A stretch of DNA of 64,000 bases, taken from the NCBI GenBank assembly GCA_050246475.1, contig JBFWVZ010000007.1, positions 58,678 through 122,677 on the forward strand. The letters are read 5' to 3'. Positions 26,405 to 34,324 of this stretch are shown in pieces. The position numbers were made by a program, and so were the translations under genes. Below the pieces are notes generated by a model. That model searched no databases, was not told where the DNA came from, and saw nothing but the letters and a program-made list of their open reading frames with translations. The stretch comes from CADEEL01 sp050246475. GTDB taxonomy: Bacteria; Pseudomonadota; Alphaproteobacteria; Caulobacterales; Aquidulcibacteraceae. Positions within the stretch are counted from its first letter, which is position 1. Every line of letters begins with the position of its first letter.

Positions 26405-26902
26405 TCATGATGCGCGGGCGCGTTCGGCGCGTGTGAGATGCGCGACGCCGTCGGCGATCAGGGGATAGACAAACGAGTCCGCCCAATCGGCCGGTCCTTG
26501 GATGCGTAATCCCATCGCGATCTTGGCGATTGCGCCCGCGGGGGTGCGCGCGGGCCGTCGCGCGATCAGCGCCGCCTGCCGGTCGAGCACTCTGAGCGCC
26601 TTGGTGATCCGGCGATCGAGGGCACGCATGCGACGCGCTTCGGGCGCGCCGCCCGCTCGGGCGTTCGCCAACGTCAATCCCCGCGAACGGACCTTGGCGA
26701 CCAAGGCATTCTCTGCGCCGCGCCATTCGGCGTAGAGCGCTTCGAGCGCGTCGCGGCCTCGCATCCACGCAGCGACCGCGTCCACGATCGAATCTACGGC
26801 ATCGCGCATGTTCCGCGTTGCGGCCGCCGCTGCCGGAGCCGCGACAGCCACCCCAAGCAGCTTGCGCCGCGAGAGCGCGCCGATGGAGCGCTGGCGCGGC
26901 AT
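26405..26902 (-). CDS. Hypothetical Tat-exported helical protein
   Basis: This 165-residue protein has a twin-arginine signal (LSRRKLLGVAVAAP) at about 10-25, then an Arg- and Ala-rich helical body with no recognised domain. It starts three bases after the stop of the PD-(D/E)XK nuclease gene, so the two form an operon. The function is unknown; export of a partner of a cytoplasmic nuclease would be odd, and the RR motif may be chance. Confidence 0.6.
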   Translation of the reverse strand: MPRQRSIGALSRRKLLGVAVAAPAAAAATRNMRDAVDSIVDAVAAWMRGRDALEALYAEWRGAENALVAKVRSRGLTLANARAGGAPEARRMRALDRRITKALRVLDRQAALIARRPARTPAGAIAKIAMGLRIQGPADWADSFVYPLIADGVAHLTRAERARAS

Positions 26903-26905
26903 GGC

Positions 26906-28009
26906 TCACCGTCCCGCTGAGTTGACGGCCGCGTTTGTCCTACGCCGGCGGCGCGGCGATTGCGCGACTGCCTCACCATTCGTCTCTGTCGCGGCTGCGG
27001 GCTCGATGTCCCCTCCGTGCGCGATGCGGGCGCATTCGGCCTCCACCAAGTCGTGGACGGGTGTGAAGTCGCAATAGCGTTCGTGGAGAGCGCGCGCGTG
27101 CCCCTGAGCCCCCGCACCGCGCAGCGCCTCCACGACGTCCTCGAGTGTGACGCTCGAGAACTCAACTTTGCTCGGGTCTTCGATGACGCGCTTGGCGTAA
27201 CGGCGCGCCGCGCGTTGCACGTCGTTGTTCTGGCGGGGCGCGATGAGCAGGTACCTGCCGGCGTCGTAGAGCCCGCAATCGACCATTGACTGGGCGAGCA
27301 TGTGCTGCCGCCAAAGCTGTTGGTAGGGATTGCGCCGCAGCCACGGGTCGTCGGCGTCGGTGAAGAGCCCGCAGCTGGCGGCGAGCGTGTCGTAGCGCGA
27401 GCGATGGCGGGGCTCTGCTTCGCTCATGCCTTCGGCGTATTTGATCTCGATGGCGAGGAAGACGCGCCCGCCTTCCTTGTCGCGTCCGATGATGCAGACG
27501 TCGAAGGCGGTGCCGTCATCGGTGAAGAGGTTGTCGCCGCGCCCGGGCGAGTGCTCGAAGACGACTTGGATGACCTGGCTCATGAAGTCCGGGCAGAGCG
27601 CGTTGACCAGCCGGCGCGCCAGCACCGGCTCCAGCTTGACCGGCGCGAAGAGATTGAAGGCGAGCGGCATGGACGAAAGCAGGTTCGACCAGAGCCGGGC
27701 CTCGTCGATGAGCGCGCCGGGTTCGCGGTAGGCGAGCTCGCGCCGCGTTTGACGGTGGATTTCGGGGCCGAGCAGATTGGCCCCGGCGCGTGCCGCGTGG
27801 CGCGCCAGGCGCGAGCCCAGTTTGCGCCGCCCGCCGGCGGCGTCGACATGTGCGCCGATCGGCAAATCGTTCTTCTCGCGCCAGAGCGCTTGCAGAAGCC
27901 GCGCGGCGGCGCGAAAGCGCGTGTCGGCCGGCTCATAGACGGCGTGGCGGCGTCGCAAGCTCTCTGAGAGGAGCGGCAGCCGCTCCGGCGTGTGGGTGCG
28001 CGATTTCAT
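26906..28009 (-). CDS. PD-(D/E)XK nuclease-like protein
   Basis: This 367-residue protein contains a likely PD-(D/E)XK nuclease core in its middle: Asp in GTAFDVCIIG near 185 and the Glu-x-Lys pair in FLAIEIKYAEG near 203. This matches PGN_0703-type restriction-endonuclease-like proteins. The flanking parts are helical and basic. The ATG at 28009 has AGGAG eight bases before it; the longer frame to 28126 lacks support and would enter the exonuclease gene. It may act as a stand-alone restriction or repair nuclease. Downstream follows the Tat-signal protein. Confidence 0.72.
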   Translation of the reverse strand: MKSRTHTPERLPLLSESLRRRHAVYEPADTRFRAAARLLQALWREKNDLPIGAHVDAAGGRRKLGSRLARHAARAGANLLGPEIHRQTRRELAYREPGALIDEARLWSNLLSSMPLAFNLFAPVKLEPVLARRLVNALCPDFMSQVIQVVFEHSPGRGDNLFTDDGTAFDVCIIGRDKEGGRVFLAIEIKYAEGMSEAEPRHRSRYDTLAASCGLFTDADDPWLRRNPYQQLWRQHMLAQSMVDCGLYDAGRYLLIAPRQNNDVQRAARRYAKRVIEDPSKVEFSSVTLEDVVEALRGAGAQGHARALHERYCDFTPVHDLVEAECARIAHGGDIEPAAATETNGEAVAQSPRRRRRTNAAVNSAGR

Positions 28010-28085
28010 GCGATGAACTCCTGTGTGCGGAGAATTCATCGAAGGCCGCCGCGAATGGCACAGAACTCGACAACAAGGATTGCAA

Positions 28086-28985
28086 ATGAACTTGGGCGAA
28101 GCAGAGCGCGTGTTGGCGGCAAGCACAGACTATCGATTGCTTCGGCGCATTCCGCCTGCCAGCTCGTGGACCCTACCCTCTTTCAACGATGCGGACTTGC
28201 GCCGGGCTGTATTCATCGACACCGAAACCACGGGGCTCGATCTTGAGGCAGACGAAGTGATCGAGTTAGCGCTGCTGCCATTCGACTATGATCGTGCGTC
28301 GGGCGCGATCGTGCGCATTGACGAAGACAAAGCCTTCAACGCCTTTCGCCAGCCTTCCCATCCGATCCCGCCGGAATCGACGCGCATTCACGGCATCAGC
28401 GACACAGACGTCGCCGGTGCAACAATCGGTGAGAGCGACATCGCGAACGCCTTGGAGGGCGCGCACCTCATCATCGCGCACAACGCCGCCTTCGACCGCC
28501 CGATGGTTGAGAAGCACTGGCCGGTCTTTGAAGGCATATCCTGGGCCTGCTCGTTCAATGACATCGATTGGAAGGCGGAGAGGCTGGCGACGGGCAAACT
28601 CGACTACCTCTTGATGCGTCAGGGCTGGTTCTATGAAGGCCATCGCGCATTGACCGATGCGGCGGCGGGGGCGTTCCTGCTTACGCTGCCTTTGCCGGAT
28701 TCGAAGACGGTCGCCATGAGCGCGCTCTTGGAGAATGCGCGTCGTCCCTTGCGCGCCGTGCGAGCGGAAGAAACTGCCTTTGCGCAGCGCGCGGCGCTCA
28801 AGCAACGGGGCTATCGTTGGGATGCCGGCGCGCCCGGGCGCGACAAGGCTTGGTGGGTGCTGACGGAGGATCCCGCCTCTGAGATCGCGTGGCTCAATAG
28901 CGAGATCTATGCGGCGGCGCGCAACGTGCCTGTCGTCAATGTGCCCGCGACACGGCGCTATTCAGCGCGGGTGTGGAAGGCCTAG
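28086..28985 (+). CDS. DnaQ-like 3'-5' exonuclease
   Basis: This 299-residue protein has the DEDD exonuclease motifs in order: FIDTETTGLD near residue 43, the Asp in AHNAAFDRPM near 136 and HRALTDAAAG near 186 (DEDDh type). It resembles 3'-5' exonuclease proteins of the DNA polymerase III epsilon family but has an extra C-terminal part of about 90 residues with no recognised domain. It diverges from the PD-(D/E)XK gene. A lone exonuclease next to a nuclease in an island could be repair- or defence-linked. Confidence 0.88.
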   Translation: MNLGEAERVLAASTDYRLLRRIPPASSWTLPSFNDADLRRAVFIDTETTGLDLEADEVIELALLPFDYDRASGAIVRIDEDKAFNAFRQPSHPIPPESTRIHGISDTDVAGATIGESDIANALEGAHLIIAHNAAFDRPMVEKHWPVFEGISWACSFNDIDWKAERLATGKLDYLLMRQGWFYEGHRALTDAAAGAFLLTLPLPDSKTVAMSALLENARRPLRAVRAEETAFAQRAALKQRGYRWDAGAPGRDKAWWVLTEDPASEIAWLNSEIYAAARNVPVVNVPATRRYSARVWKA

Positions 28986-29019
28986 CGACTGATGCCCCCT
29001 TTTGGCCCGAAGCGGACAG

Positions 29020-29292
29020 TCAGATCGTTAAGTCCTCGCCGCATCGAGAGCATGTCTGCGGAGGCAATGGGTTCAGGCGCTTGCCGAGATAATAGACGAA
29101 GTGGTCAGGCGCAGATGGTGCCTTTTGCCAAAACGTGGGCAAGCCGCATCTCCGGCAACGCGGCCAAACCATTGCGAGAATGATCAACGCCACAGCGACG
29201 AGGAACATCCACGGCGCGCGTGCGAAGAAACTCGCAAGCACCGCCAGAAGCGCGGCTCCCTGGATCAGCCAAGTGGTGACGTATGGGCTCAC
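29020..29292 (-). CDS. Small membrane protein with a zinc-ribbon-like end
   Basis: This 90-residue protein has two hydrophobic helices (about 5-24 and 27-44) followed by two CxxC pairs (CRRCG and CSRCG) spaced about 36 residues apart, as in a zinc ribbon. I know of no function. The gene has reasonable composition and no competing frame, and lies between the exonuclease and ArdC genes. Confidence 0.6.
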   Translation of the reverse strand: MSPYVTTWLIQGAALLAVLASFFARAPWMFLVAVALIILAMVWPRCRRCGLPTFWQKAPSAPDHFVYYLGKRLNPLPPQTCSRCGEDLTI

Positions 29293-29356
29293 GCAACGAT
29301 CCTAGCCTGATTGGCCCGGCTTGGAATGTCCGCTCCCGGCGAATAGCAGACACTTC

Positions 29357-30283
29357 TCAGGACGCGTCATTGCGCCAGCAAGCGGCGATGTAGTCGGCGG
29401 CGACTTGCGCCTTCGCGGCCGCCACGAGGAACGCTGCAGGTTGGTCTTCGAGAACTCGAAGCCAGATTGCGATGTAGCTGGCGTGGTCGTCGATGTGATC
29501 GGGGGCGAGGTTGAGTGCGGCTCCAATGAACGCGGCCGCGAGCTCGGCGGTGAGTTCTTCGAGCGCATAGGCGGCGGAGCCGAACCGGCCCGCCCCGAAG
29601 CTGCGGTTGAGGCGCGTGGGGTGGCGGGTCCAGTGCGCGAGCTCGTGCGCGAGCGTGGCGCAGTACTTGGCGTCGTCGCTGAAGGCGTGGTGCGGCGGCA
29701 TTTGGATGAAGTCGGGACCGGGCGCGTAGAAGGCGTGGTCGCCGCCGTGGCGGATGTCGGCGGGCACGCGCGCGAGGGCCGCGCGCGCCAACGTGAGTGG
29801 TGCGTCAGGCGGCGTTGGCGCTTGCGCCGGTGTTGGAGGAAGTCCTTCGATTTGGTCGGCGTTGAACACGGTGTAGCCGCGCAACACCGCGCGACGCGGC
29901 GCGACGCTGGCGGCTTGTTCTGGTGTTGGCTCGGCGCGGTCGTCGGCGCGTGCGCGTGCGCCGGAGTAGAAGATGATGGCGGTGCCGCGCTCGCCTTTGC
30001 GCACGAATGCGCCGGCGGCCTGCGCTTGTTTGTAGCTGTACCAGGAATTGGCTTTGTAGCCGTGCGCCTGCGCCGCCGCCCACAGGATGGGGATATTGAT
30101 GCCACGATAGGCTTGGCCGTTGGCGCGTTGCGGAAGCGCCAGCGGGCCGGGCGCGCCCGTGTCGGTCCAGGGTTGGACCCAGGGGCGCACGCCTTGCGCG
30201 AGCGCGGCGCGGATTTGCGCCGTCACGCGCGCGGCGAGTGCGCCGGAGTAAGGAGACGCGTGTGGAGGTGTTGGCGGCGCCAT
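29357..30283 (-). CDS. ardC: ArdC-like antirestriction protein
   Basis: This 308-residue protein has the two-part ArdC layout: an N-terminal ssDNA-binding domain (RGINIPILWAA, SWYSYKQAQAAG, VRKGERGT) and a C-terminal zincin-like metallopeptidase domain with HELAHW (near residue 214) and a downstream Glu in EELTAELAAAF. ArdC proteins are carried on plasmids and integrative elements and protect incoming DNA from restriction. Its presence suggests that this part of the island came in on a mobile element. No relaxase or conjugation gene is visible. Confidence 0.9.
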   Translation of the reverse strand: MAPPTPPHASPYSGALAARVTAQIRAALAQGVRPWVQPWTDTGAPGPLALPQRANGQAYRGINIPILWAAAQAHGYKANSWYSYKQAQAAGAFVRKGERGTAIIFYSGARARADDRAEPTPEQAASVAPRRAVLRGYTVFNADQIEGLPPTPAQAPTPPDAPLTLARAALARVPADIRHGGDHAFYAPGPDFIQMPPHHAFSDDAKYCATLAHELAHWTRHPTRLNRSFGAGRFGSAAYALEELTAELAAAFIGAALNLAPDHIDDHASYIAIWLRVLEDQPAAFLVAAAKAQVAADYIAACWRNDAS

Positions 30284-30595
30284 GGCCGTTCTTCACGGCT
30301 GGTGAGAATAACTTCACGACCGCGACGACTTCAAAAAATCCACCTCCCCCCGAAAAACCGATCGACGAAAACCGGATCGGATCCTTCGCAGATCGGCATT
30401 AGCCAAGGGCATGCAGTTAAGAGAGATGTTGGTTCAGAGATTGATCGCCGTCGGATTTTTGTTGCATCGCAGTTCAAGGGGGTTTGCGAATAATGGCGAT
30501 CGAGCGAGCGAATCCTCAGTTCAATTTGCTGCCAGTGGTCAGCGGTCGCGACAGCCGATAGCGGGGCGGCTGGAGCCCAGCCGCCCCGCATTCCG
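30284..30595. other. Intergenic stretch without a gene
   Basis: This gap holds no convincing reading frame. Its only clear structure is the 13-bp hairpin at 30561-30589. Confidence 0.5.
30561..30589. terminator. Strong GC-rich hairpin, terminator candidate
   Basis: A perfect 13-bp stem (30561-30573 with 30577-30589) and a three-base loop lie seven bases beyond the stop of the minus-strand gene at 30596. There is no T-run on either side, so termination is only inferred. Confidence 0.5.
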
Positions 30596-30898
30596 CTAGA
30601 ACTCCACCCCCACTCCGGAGAGAGCGGTTTCCTCGCCGTCAACGTCGGTGCGATCGAGCCGCAATGCGCGGATGAGGTCCTCCAATGCGCGCAAGCCACG
30701 CTCGCGGCGCTTGCGGCCTTCTCCGTCGACATGGATCGAACCTGTCGCCGGCCAGTAATTCACGACTCCGATTTTGAGATGGTGTTTGGACGGACGCAGA
30801 TAGAGAACCCGCATGAGGTCCAGCATGTCGAGCGCATTCGTCATCGCCGTTGAATCGTCGGCGAAGCGTTTCGGTGCGGTTCGTGATTTCGATTTCAT
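30596..30898 (-). CDS. Hypothetical 100-residue protein
   Basis: I do not recognise a family. The protein has a basic N-terminus, a helical segment (TNALDMLDLMRVLYL), the strand-like KIGVVNYWPATGSIHV, and an acidic C-terminus. An AGGA eight bases before the ATG and a strong hairpin after the stop support a real gene. It is the last protein gene of the island before the tRNA. Confidence 0.6.
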   Translation of the reverse strand: MKSKSRTAPKRFADDSTAMTNALDMLDLMRVLYLRPSKHHLKIGVVNYWPATGSIHVDGEGRKRRERGLRALEDLIRALRLDRTDVDGEETALSGVGVEF

Positions 30899-31446
30899 TG
30901 GATCATTCCTGGGCGCGCCGCGACGCCGATGTTGAACTCCGCGGCGCTCGCATATGGTGGAATGGTGCGGCAGCCTTCAGTGAGTGGCGTTGAGAGGCCC
31001 GTGCACCCGGCGCAAACATGCGAAGGCAAAGCGCGCCGGCGAGAACAGAATGCGAGTCCCTTTTGCGAGCGCCGCTGCGGCGGGACGCAGCAATAAGGGT
31101 GGACTGGTTGCGGTTCGAAACGCGTGCGTTCGTCCGGACACGACGATCGAACAGCTCCGCAGATTCAAACAGATAGCGTGCCGGATTGCGTGCATGAGGG
31201 CGAACAACACGGCGACCTCGCATTTTGGCGGGTTCAAACTGACGCCCTTGCAGGTTCAATCGGGCGTCTGCGCCTCCTCTAATGCGATCGTCAAATGGCG
31301 CAGCGCGCGTCGCCAGCCGATTGCGCGCAGGGGCACGGCACAGACGACGAAGCACGGCAGTCGAGATCGATTGGTCGCGGCCTCATGACGCCCGCGCGAG
31401 TTTTACAGGTTCTTCGTGCGTTCACGGCGTTTCGCCGAAAGTTTTA
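30899..31446. other. Gene-poor stretch next to the tRNA
   Basis: About 550 bases with overlapping open frames on both strands (30903-31355 minus, 30984-31388 plus) but no ribosome site or recognisable protein pattern. It may hold remnants of a former insertion at the tRNA. Confidence 0.4.
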
Positions 31447-31461
31447 CAAGCTAAGTGCTTG
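31447..31461 (-). terminator. Weak hairpin after tRNA-Val
   Basis: CAAGC-five-base loop-GCTTG lies six bases beyond the 3' end of the tRNA, followed by a short T-poor stretch. It may end the tRNA transcript. Confidence 0.3.
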
Positions 31462-31467
31462 AAAAGA

Positions 31468-31542
31468 TGGTGGGCGCGACAGGGATTGAACCTGTGACCC
31501 CCTCGGTGTGAACGAGGTGCTCTCCCGCTGAGCTACGCGCCC
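31468..31542 (-). tRNA. tRNA-Val (anticodon CAC)
   Basis: The minus strand folds into a standard cloverleaf: acceptor GGGCGCG pairs with CGCGCCC, D-arm with AGCTCAGCGGGAGAGC, anticodon stem CCTCG/CGAGG with loop TTCACAC (anticodon CAC, codon GTG), and T-loop GGTTCAATCC. CCA is encoded. The 3' end faces the accessory island, as expected when an element integrates at a tRNA. Confidence 0.95.
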
Positions 31543-31669
31543 CTTCCACGAAGGGAGCGGGTTTTTGATGCGTGCGCGCTGGCGCGTCAAGAAGGCGCGG
31601 GCGCGCCGCTGCGCACATTGCGCGCGCATGCTTGACGGGAAAGCGCGCGCTTGCGATCTATCGCTTAGT

Positions 31670-31684
31670 TGAGAATTATTCGCA
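31670..31684. promoter_or_regulatory. Fur-box candidate
   Basis: TGAGAAT-T-ATTCGCA is a 7-1-7 inverted repeat matching 11 of 14 arm bases of the Fur consensus TGATAAT-N-ATTATCA. It lies directly before the iron transporter operon, so iron-dependent repression is likely. Confidence 0.5.
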
Positions 31685-31694
31685 AGAAGGCGCC

Positions 31695-32735
31695 ATGTCC
31701 AGCTTTTCCCGCCGTGTCTTCATGGCCGGCGCATCCGCCGCCGCCCTCGCCGCCTGCACGCAACAACGCGAGGCCGGCGCGGGCGGGCATGTGAACGTCT
31801 ATTCCGCGCGCCACTACGATGCGGACCGCGCGATCTACAATCGCTTCACCGAGCTCACGGGCATCGAGGTGCGCGTGCTGCCCGCCAACGGCGATCAGCT
31901 GATCGAGCGCCTCCGCCAGGAAGGCGATCAGACCGAGGCAGACCTCATCGTCACCGTGGACGGGGGCAATCTCTGGCGCCTCACCGAAGCGGGGCTCTTG
32001 CAGCCCTCAACGTCGCCCACGCTCGAAGCGGCCGTGCCCGAGCGCTTCAGCGATCCACAGCAGCGCTGGTGGGCGTTTTCCAAGCGTATTCGCGTGATGA
32101 TGTACCGGCGCGAGATCGTCGATCCGGCGACGCTTTCCTCGATGGACGATCTGGCGGCGGCGCGTTTCCGCGACGAGGTCGTCGCACGCTCCTCCACCAA
32201 CACTTACAATCTCTCCATGCTGGCGGCGCGCATCGAACGCGCGGGACGCGAGAATGCGCTGGCGTGGGCGCGCGGGGTGCGGGAAAACTTCGCCCGCGAC
32301 CCGCAGGGCGGCGACATCGAACAAATCCGCGCCGTGGCGGCCGGGCAAGCGGAGCTCACCATCTCCAACCATTATTATTATCTAAGGCTCCAGAATTCCG
32401 AGGATCCCGCCGATCGCGCGGTCGCGGAGCAAGTGGGCGTGTTCCTGCCCGATCAGCAGGGGCCGGGCGTGCACGTGAACATTTCCGGCGCGGGCGTGTG
32501 CGCCTATGCGCGCCGGCCGGAAGCGGCGCAGCGATTGCTCGATTATCTCGTCCATGACGACGCGCAGCGCACGATCCAGGAACTGAACTGGGAATTTCCT
32601 ATTCGTCCGGATGCGGCGCTTCTACCGCAACTCTCCGCGCTCGGGCGCTTCCATGAAGAGCAGATTCCGTTCGACGCCTTGGGGCGCAGGCAGAGCGAAG
32701 CGGCGCGCGTCTACGAAGAAGCAGGCTGGCGGTGA
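31695..32735 (+). CDS. Ferric iron ABC transporter, substrate-binding lipoprotein
   Basis: This 346-residue protein is an FbpA/FutA-type iron-binding protein. Its N-terminus combines a twin-arginine motif (SRRVF) with a lipobox (LAAC), so it is probably exported folded and anchored. The opening strand VNVYSARHYDADRAIYNRF and the tyrosine pair in NHYYYLRL near residue 228, which hold Fe3+, are typical. It is the first gene of a three-gene operon with four-base overlaps to permease and ATPase, behind a Fur-box candidate. Confidence 0.92.
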   Translation: MSSFSRRVFMAGASAAALAACTQQREAGAGGHVNVYSARHYDADRAIYNRFTELTGIEVRVLPANGDQLIERLRQEGDQTEADLIVTVDGGNLWRLTEAGLLQPSTSPTLEAAVPERFSDPQQRWWAFSKRIRVMMYRREIVDPATLSSMDDLAAARFRDEVVARSSTNTYNLSMLAARIERAGRENALAWARGVRENFARDPQGGDIEQIRAVAAGQAELTISNHYYYLRLQNSEDPADRAVAEQVGVFLPDQQGPGVHVNISGAGVCAYARRPEAAQRLLDYLVHDDAQRTIQELNWEFPIRPDAALLPQLSALGRFHEEQIPFDALGRRQSEAARVYEEAGWR

Positions 32736-34324
32736 GCGAACGCGCCGCGCGGATCCCCCTTGTCCGGCGCGGCGCCGACATTTCGCCCCGCATCGCGGCG
32801 CTCCTCGCGATCCTCATCTGCGCGGCGCCGGCCGCGTCCGTGATCGCCTTGGCGATCGGCGGGCCGCCGATCGCTTCCGATGACGTTTCGCTCCGGCTGC
32901 TGCGCGAGAGCGTGTTGGGCACGTTGACGCTCATTGCGCTGGGCGCGGGCGCGGCGACGATCCTCGGCAGCGTCGCCGCGCTTCTGGTGACGCTCTGCAA
33001 TTTTCCGGGCAGAGGGGTGTTCGCGTGGCTGTTGGCGCTGCCGCTCGCTGCGCCTGTCTATGTGCTCGCTTACGCCTACTCGGGGCTGACATGGGCGGGC
33101 GGACCGATCCCCTTTCCTTTGACGGGCGTTTGGGGCGCGGCGTTCGTCTATGCGTTCGGCTTTTTTCCATACGTGTTTCTTGCCGCGCGCGCCGCGCTCG
33201 CGAGCCAATCGGTGAGCGCGCTCGAGGCGGCGCGGAGCTTGGGCGCGCGGCCTCTGACCGCCATGTGGCGCGTGGCGCTGCCGCTTGCGCGGCCTGGCAT
33301 CGTGGCGGGCGCGGCGTTGGCGGCGATGGAAGTCGCGGCCGATTACGGCGCCGCGCAGCATTTCGGCGCCGCCACCATCACGACAGGAATTTTCCGCGCC
33401 TGGTTCTCCCACGGCGCGCCGCAGCTCGCGCTGCAACTCGCTGCGCTCTTGCTCATCGGCGCTGTGGCGTTTCTTTGGGTCGAGCGCGGCGCACGCGGGC
33501 GCAGAGGCTATGCGACGCCCTCGCGCTGGCGCGCGCCCGCGCGCTACGACATGCCCTGGTGGGGCGCGGGGCTGGCTTCTATTTTCTGCGCGATGCTGCT
33601 GATCCTGGGCGCGCTCTTGCCGCTCGCATGGCTGACGCGGCTGATGCTGCTTAGGCCGCTCGCCGATTTCGCCGAGCTTGGCGGACCGCTCATCAATTCA
33701 CTTTCGCTCGCGGGCGCGGGCGGGATCGCGACATTGGCGCTTGGCGCGCTCGTAGCGGCGGCGGCGCGGAGCGGCGGCGGCGCGGGGCGCTTCGCGCTTT
33801 ACGCGGCCGGCGCGGGCTACGCGGCGCCGGGCGCTGTCATCGCGCTCGGGGCGCTCACCTTGTTTGGCTTGGCGCGTGAGGCGGGCTTTGTCGGCGGGCT
33901 GGGGACAGTCGCGGCGCTGACACTGCTGGCGTGGACCTACGCGGCGCGCTTCGCGGCTTCGGCGTCCCAACCGATCGAAGCGGGCCTCGCGCGCATCACC
34001 AAGAACATCTCGGGCGCGGCGCGAACGCTGGGGGCAAAGCCCGCGCGGCGCTTCTTCGAGATCGAACTGCCGATGGCGGGGCCGAGCGTCATTGCCGCGG
34101 CGCTCATCGTGTTCGTGGAGATCCTGAAAGAGCTGCCCGCGACGCTGCTGCTCCGGCCTTTCGATTTCGACACTTTGGCCGTGCGGGCTTACGCCTATGC
34201 TTCCGATGAACGCCTCGCCCAATCGGCGGCGCCGGCGCTGATGGTGACGCTTGCGGGGCTCGTGCCGATCTATCTTTTCGCGAAGCGGCTGGCGATGCTC
34301 CGGCGCGATGAGGCGCCGCCATGA
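32732..34324 (+). CDS. Ferric iron ABC transporter, permease
   Basis: This 530-residue inner-membrane protein is two fused permease modules, as in FbpB. Each module has an EAA loop that docks the ATPase: EAARSLGARPLTAMWRVALP in the first half and GAARTLGAKPARRFFEIELP in the second. About twelve hydrophobic segments are visible. The GTG start overlaps the TGA of the binding-protein gene, and its own stop overlaps the ATPase ATG. Confidence 0.92.
   Translation: MSERAARIPLVRRGADISPRIAALLAILICAAPAASVIALAIGGPPIASDDVSLRLLRESVLGTLTLIALGAGAATILGSVAALLVTLCNFPGRGVFAWLLALPLAAPVYVLAYAYSGLTWAGGPIPFPLTGVWGAAFVYAFGFFPYVFLAARAALASQSVSALEAARSLGARPLTAMWRVALPLARPGIVAGAALAAMEVAADYGAAQHFGAATITTGIFRAWFSHGAPQLALQLAALLLIGAVAFLWVERGARGRRGYATPSRWRAPARYDMPWWGAGLASIFCAMLLILGALLPLAWLTRLMLLRPLADFAELGGPLINSLSLAGAGGIATLALGALVAAAARSGGGAGRFALYAAGAGYAAPGAVIALGALTLFGLAREAGFVGGLGTVAALTLLAWTYAARFAASASQPIEAGLARITKNISGAARTLGAKPARRFFEIELPMAGPSVIAAALIVFVEILKELPATLLLRPFDFDTLAVRAYAYASDERLAQSAAPALMVTLAGLVPIYLFAKRLAMLRRDEAPP

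Noticed and set aside
25455..26909. Long minus-strand frame of 484 codons
   Set aside because: Only its last 213 codons look like a protein; the front is out-of-frame with the Tat-signal protein gene and antisense to the XRE gene.
30903..31388. Opposing frames next to the tRNA
   Set aside because: Neither has a start signal or protein-like pattern.
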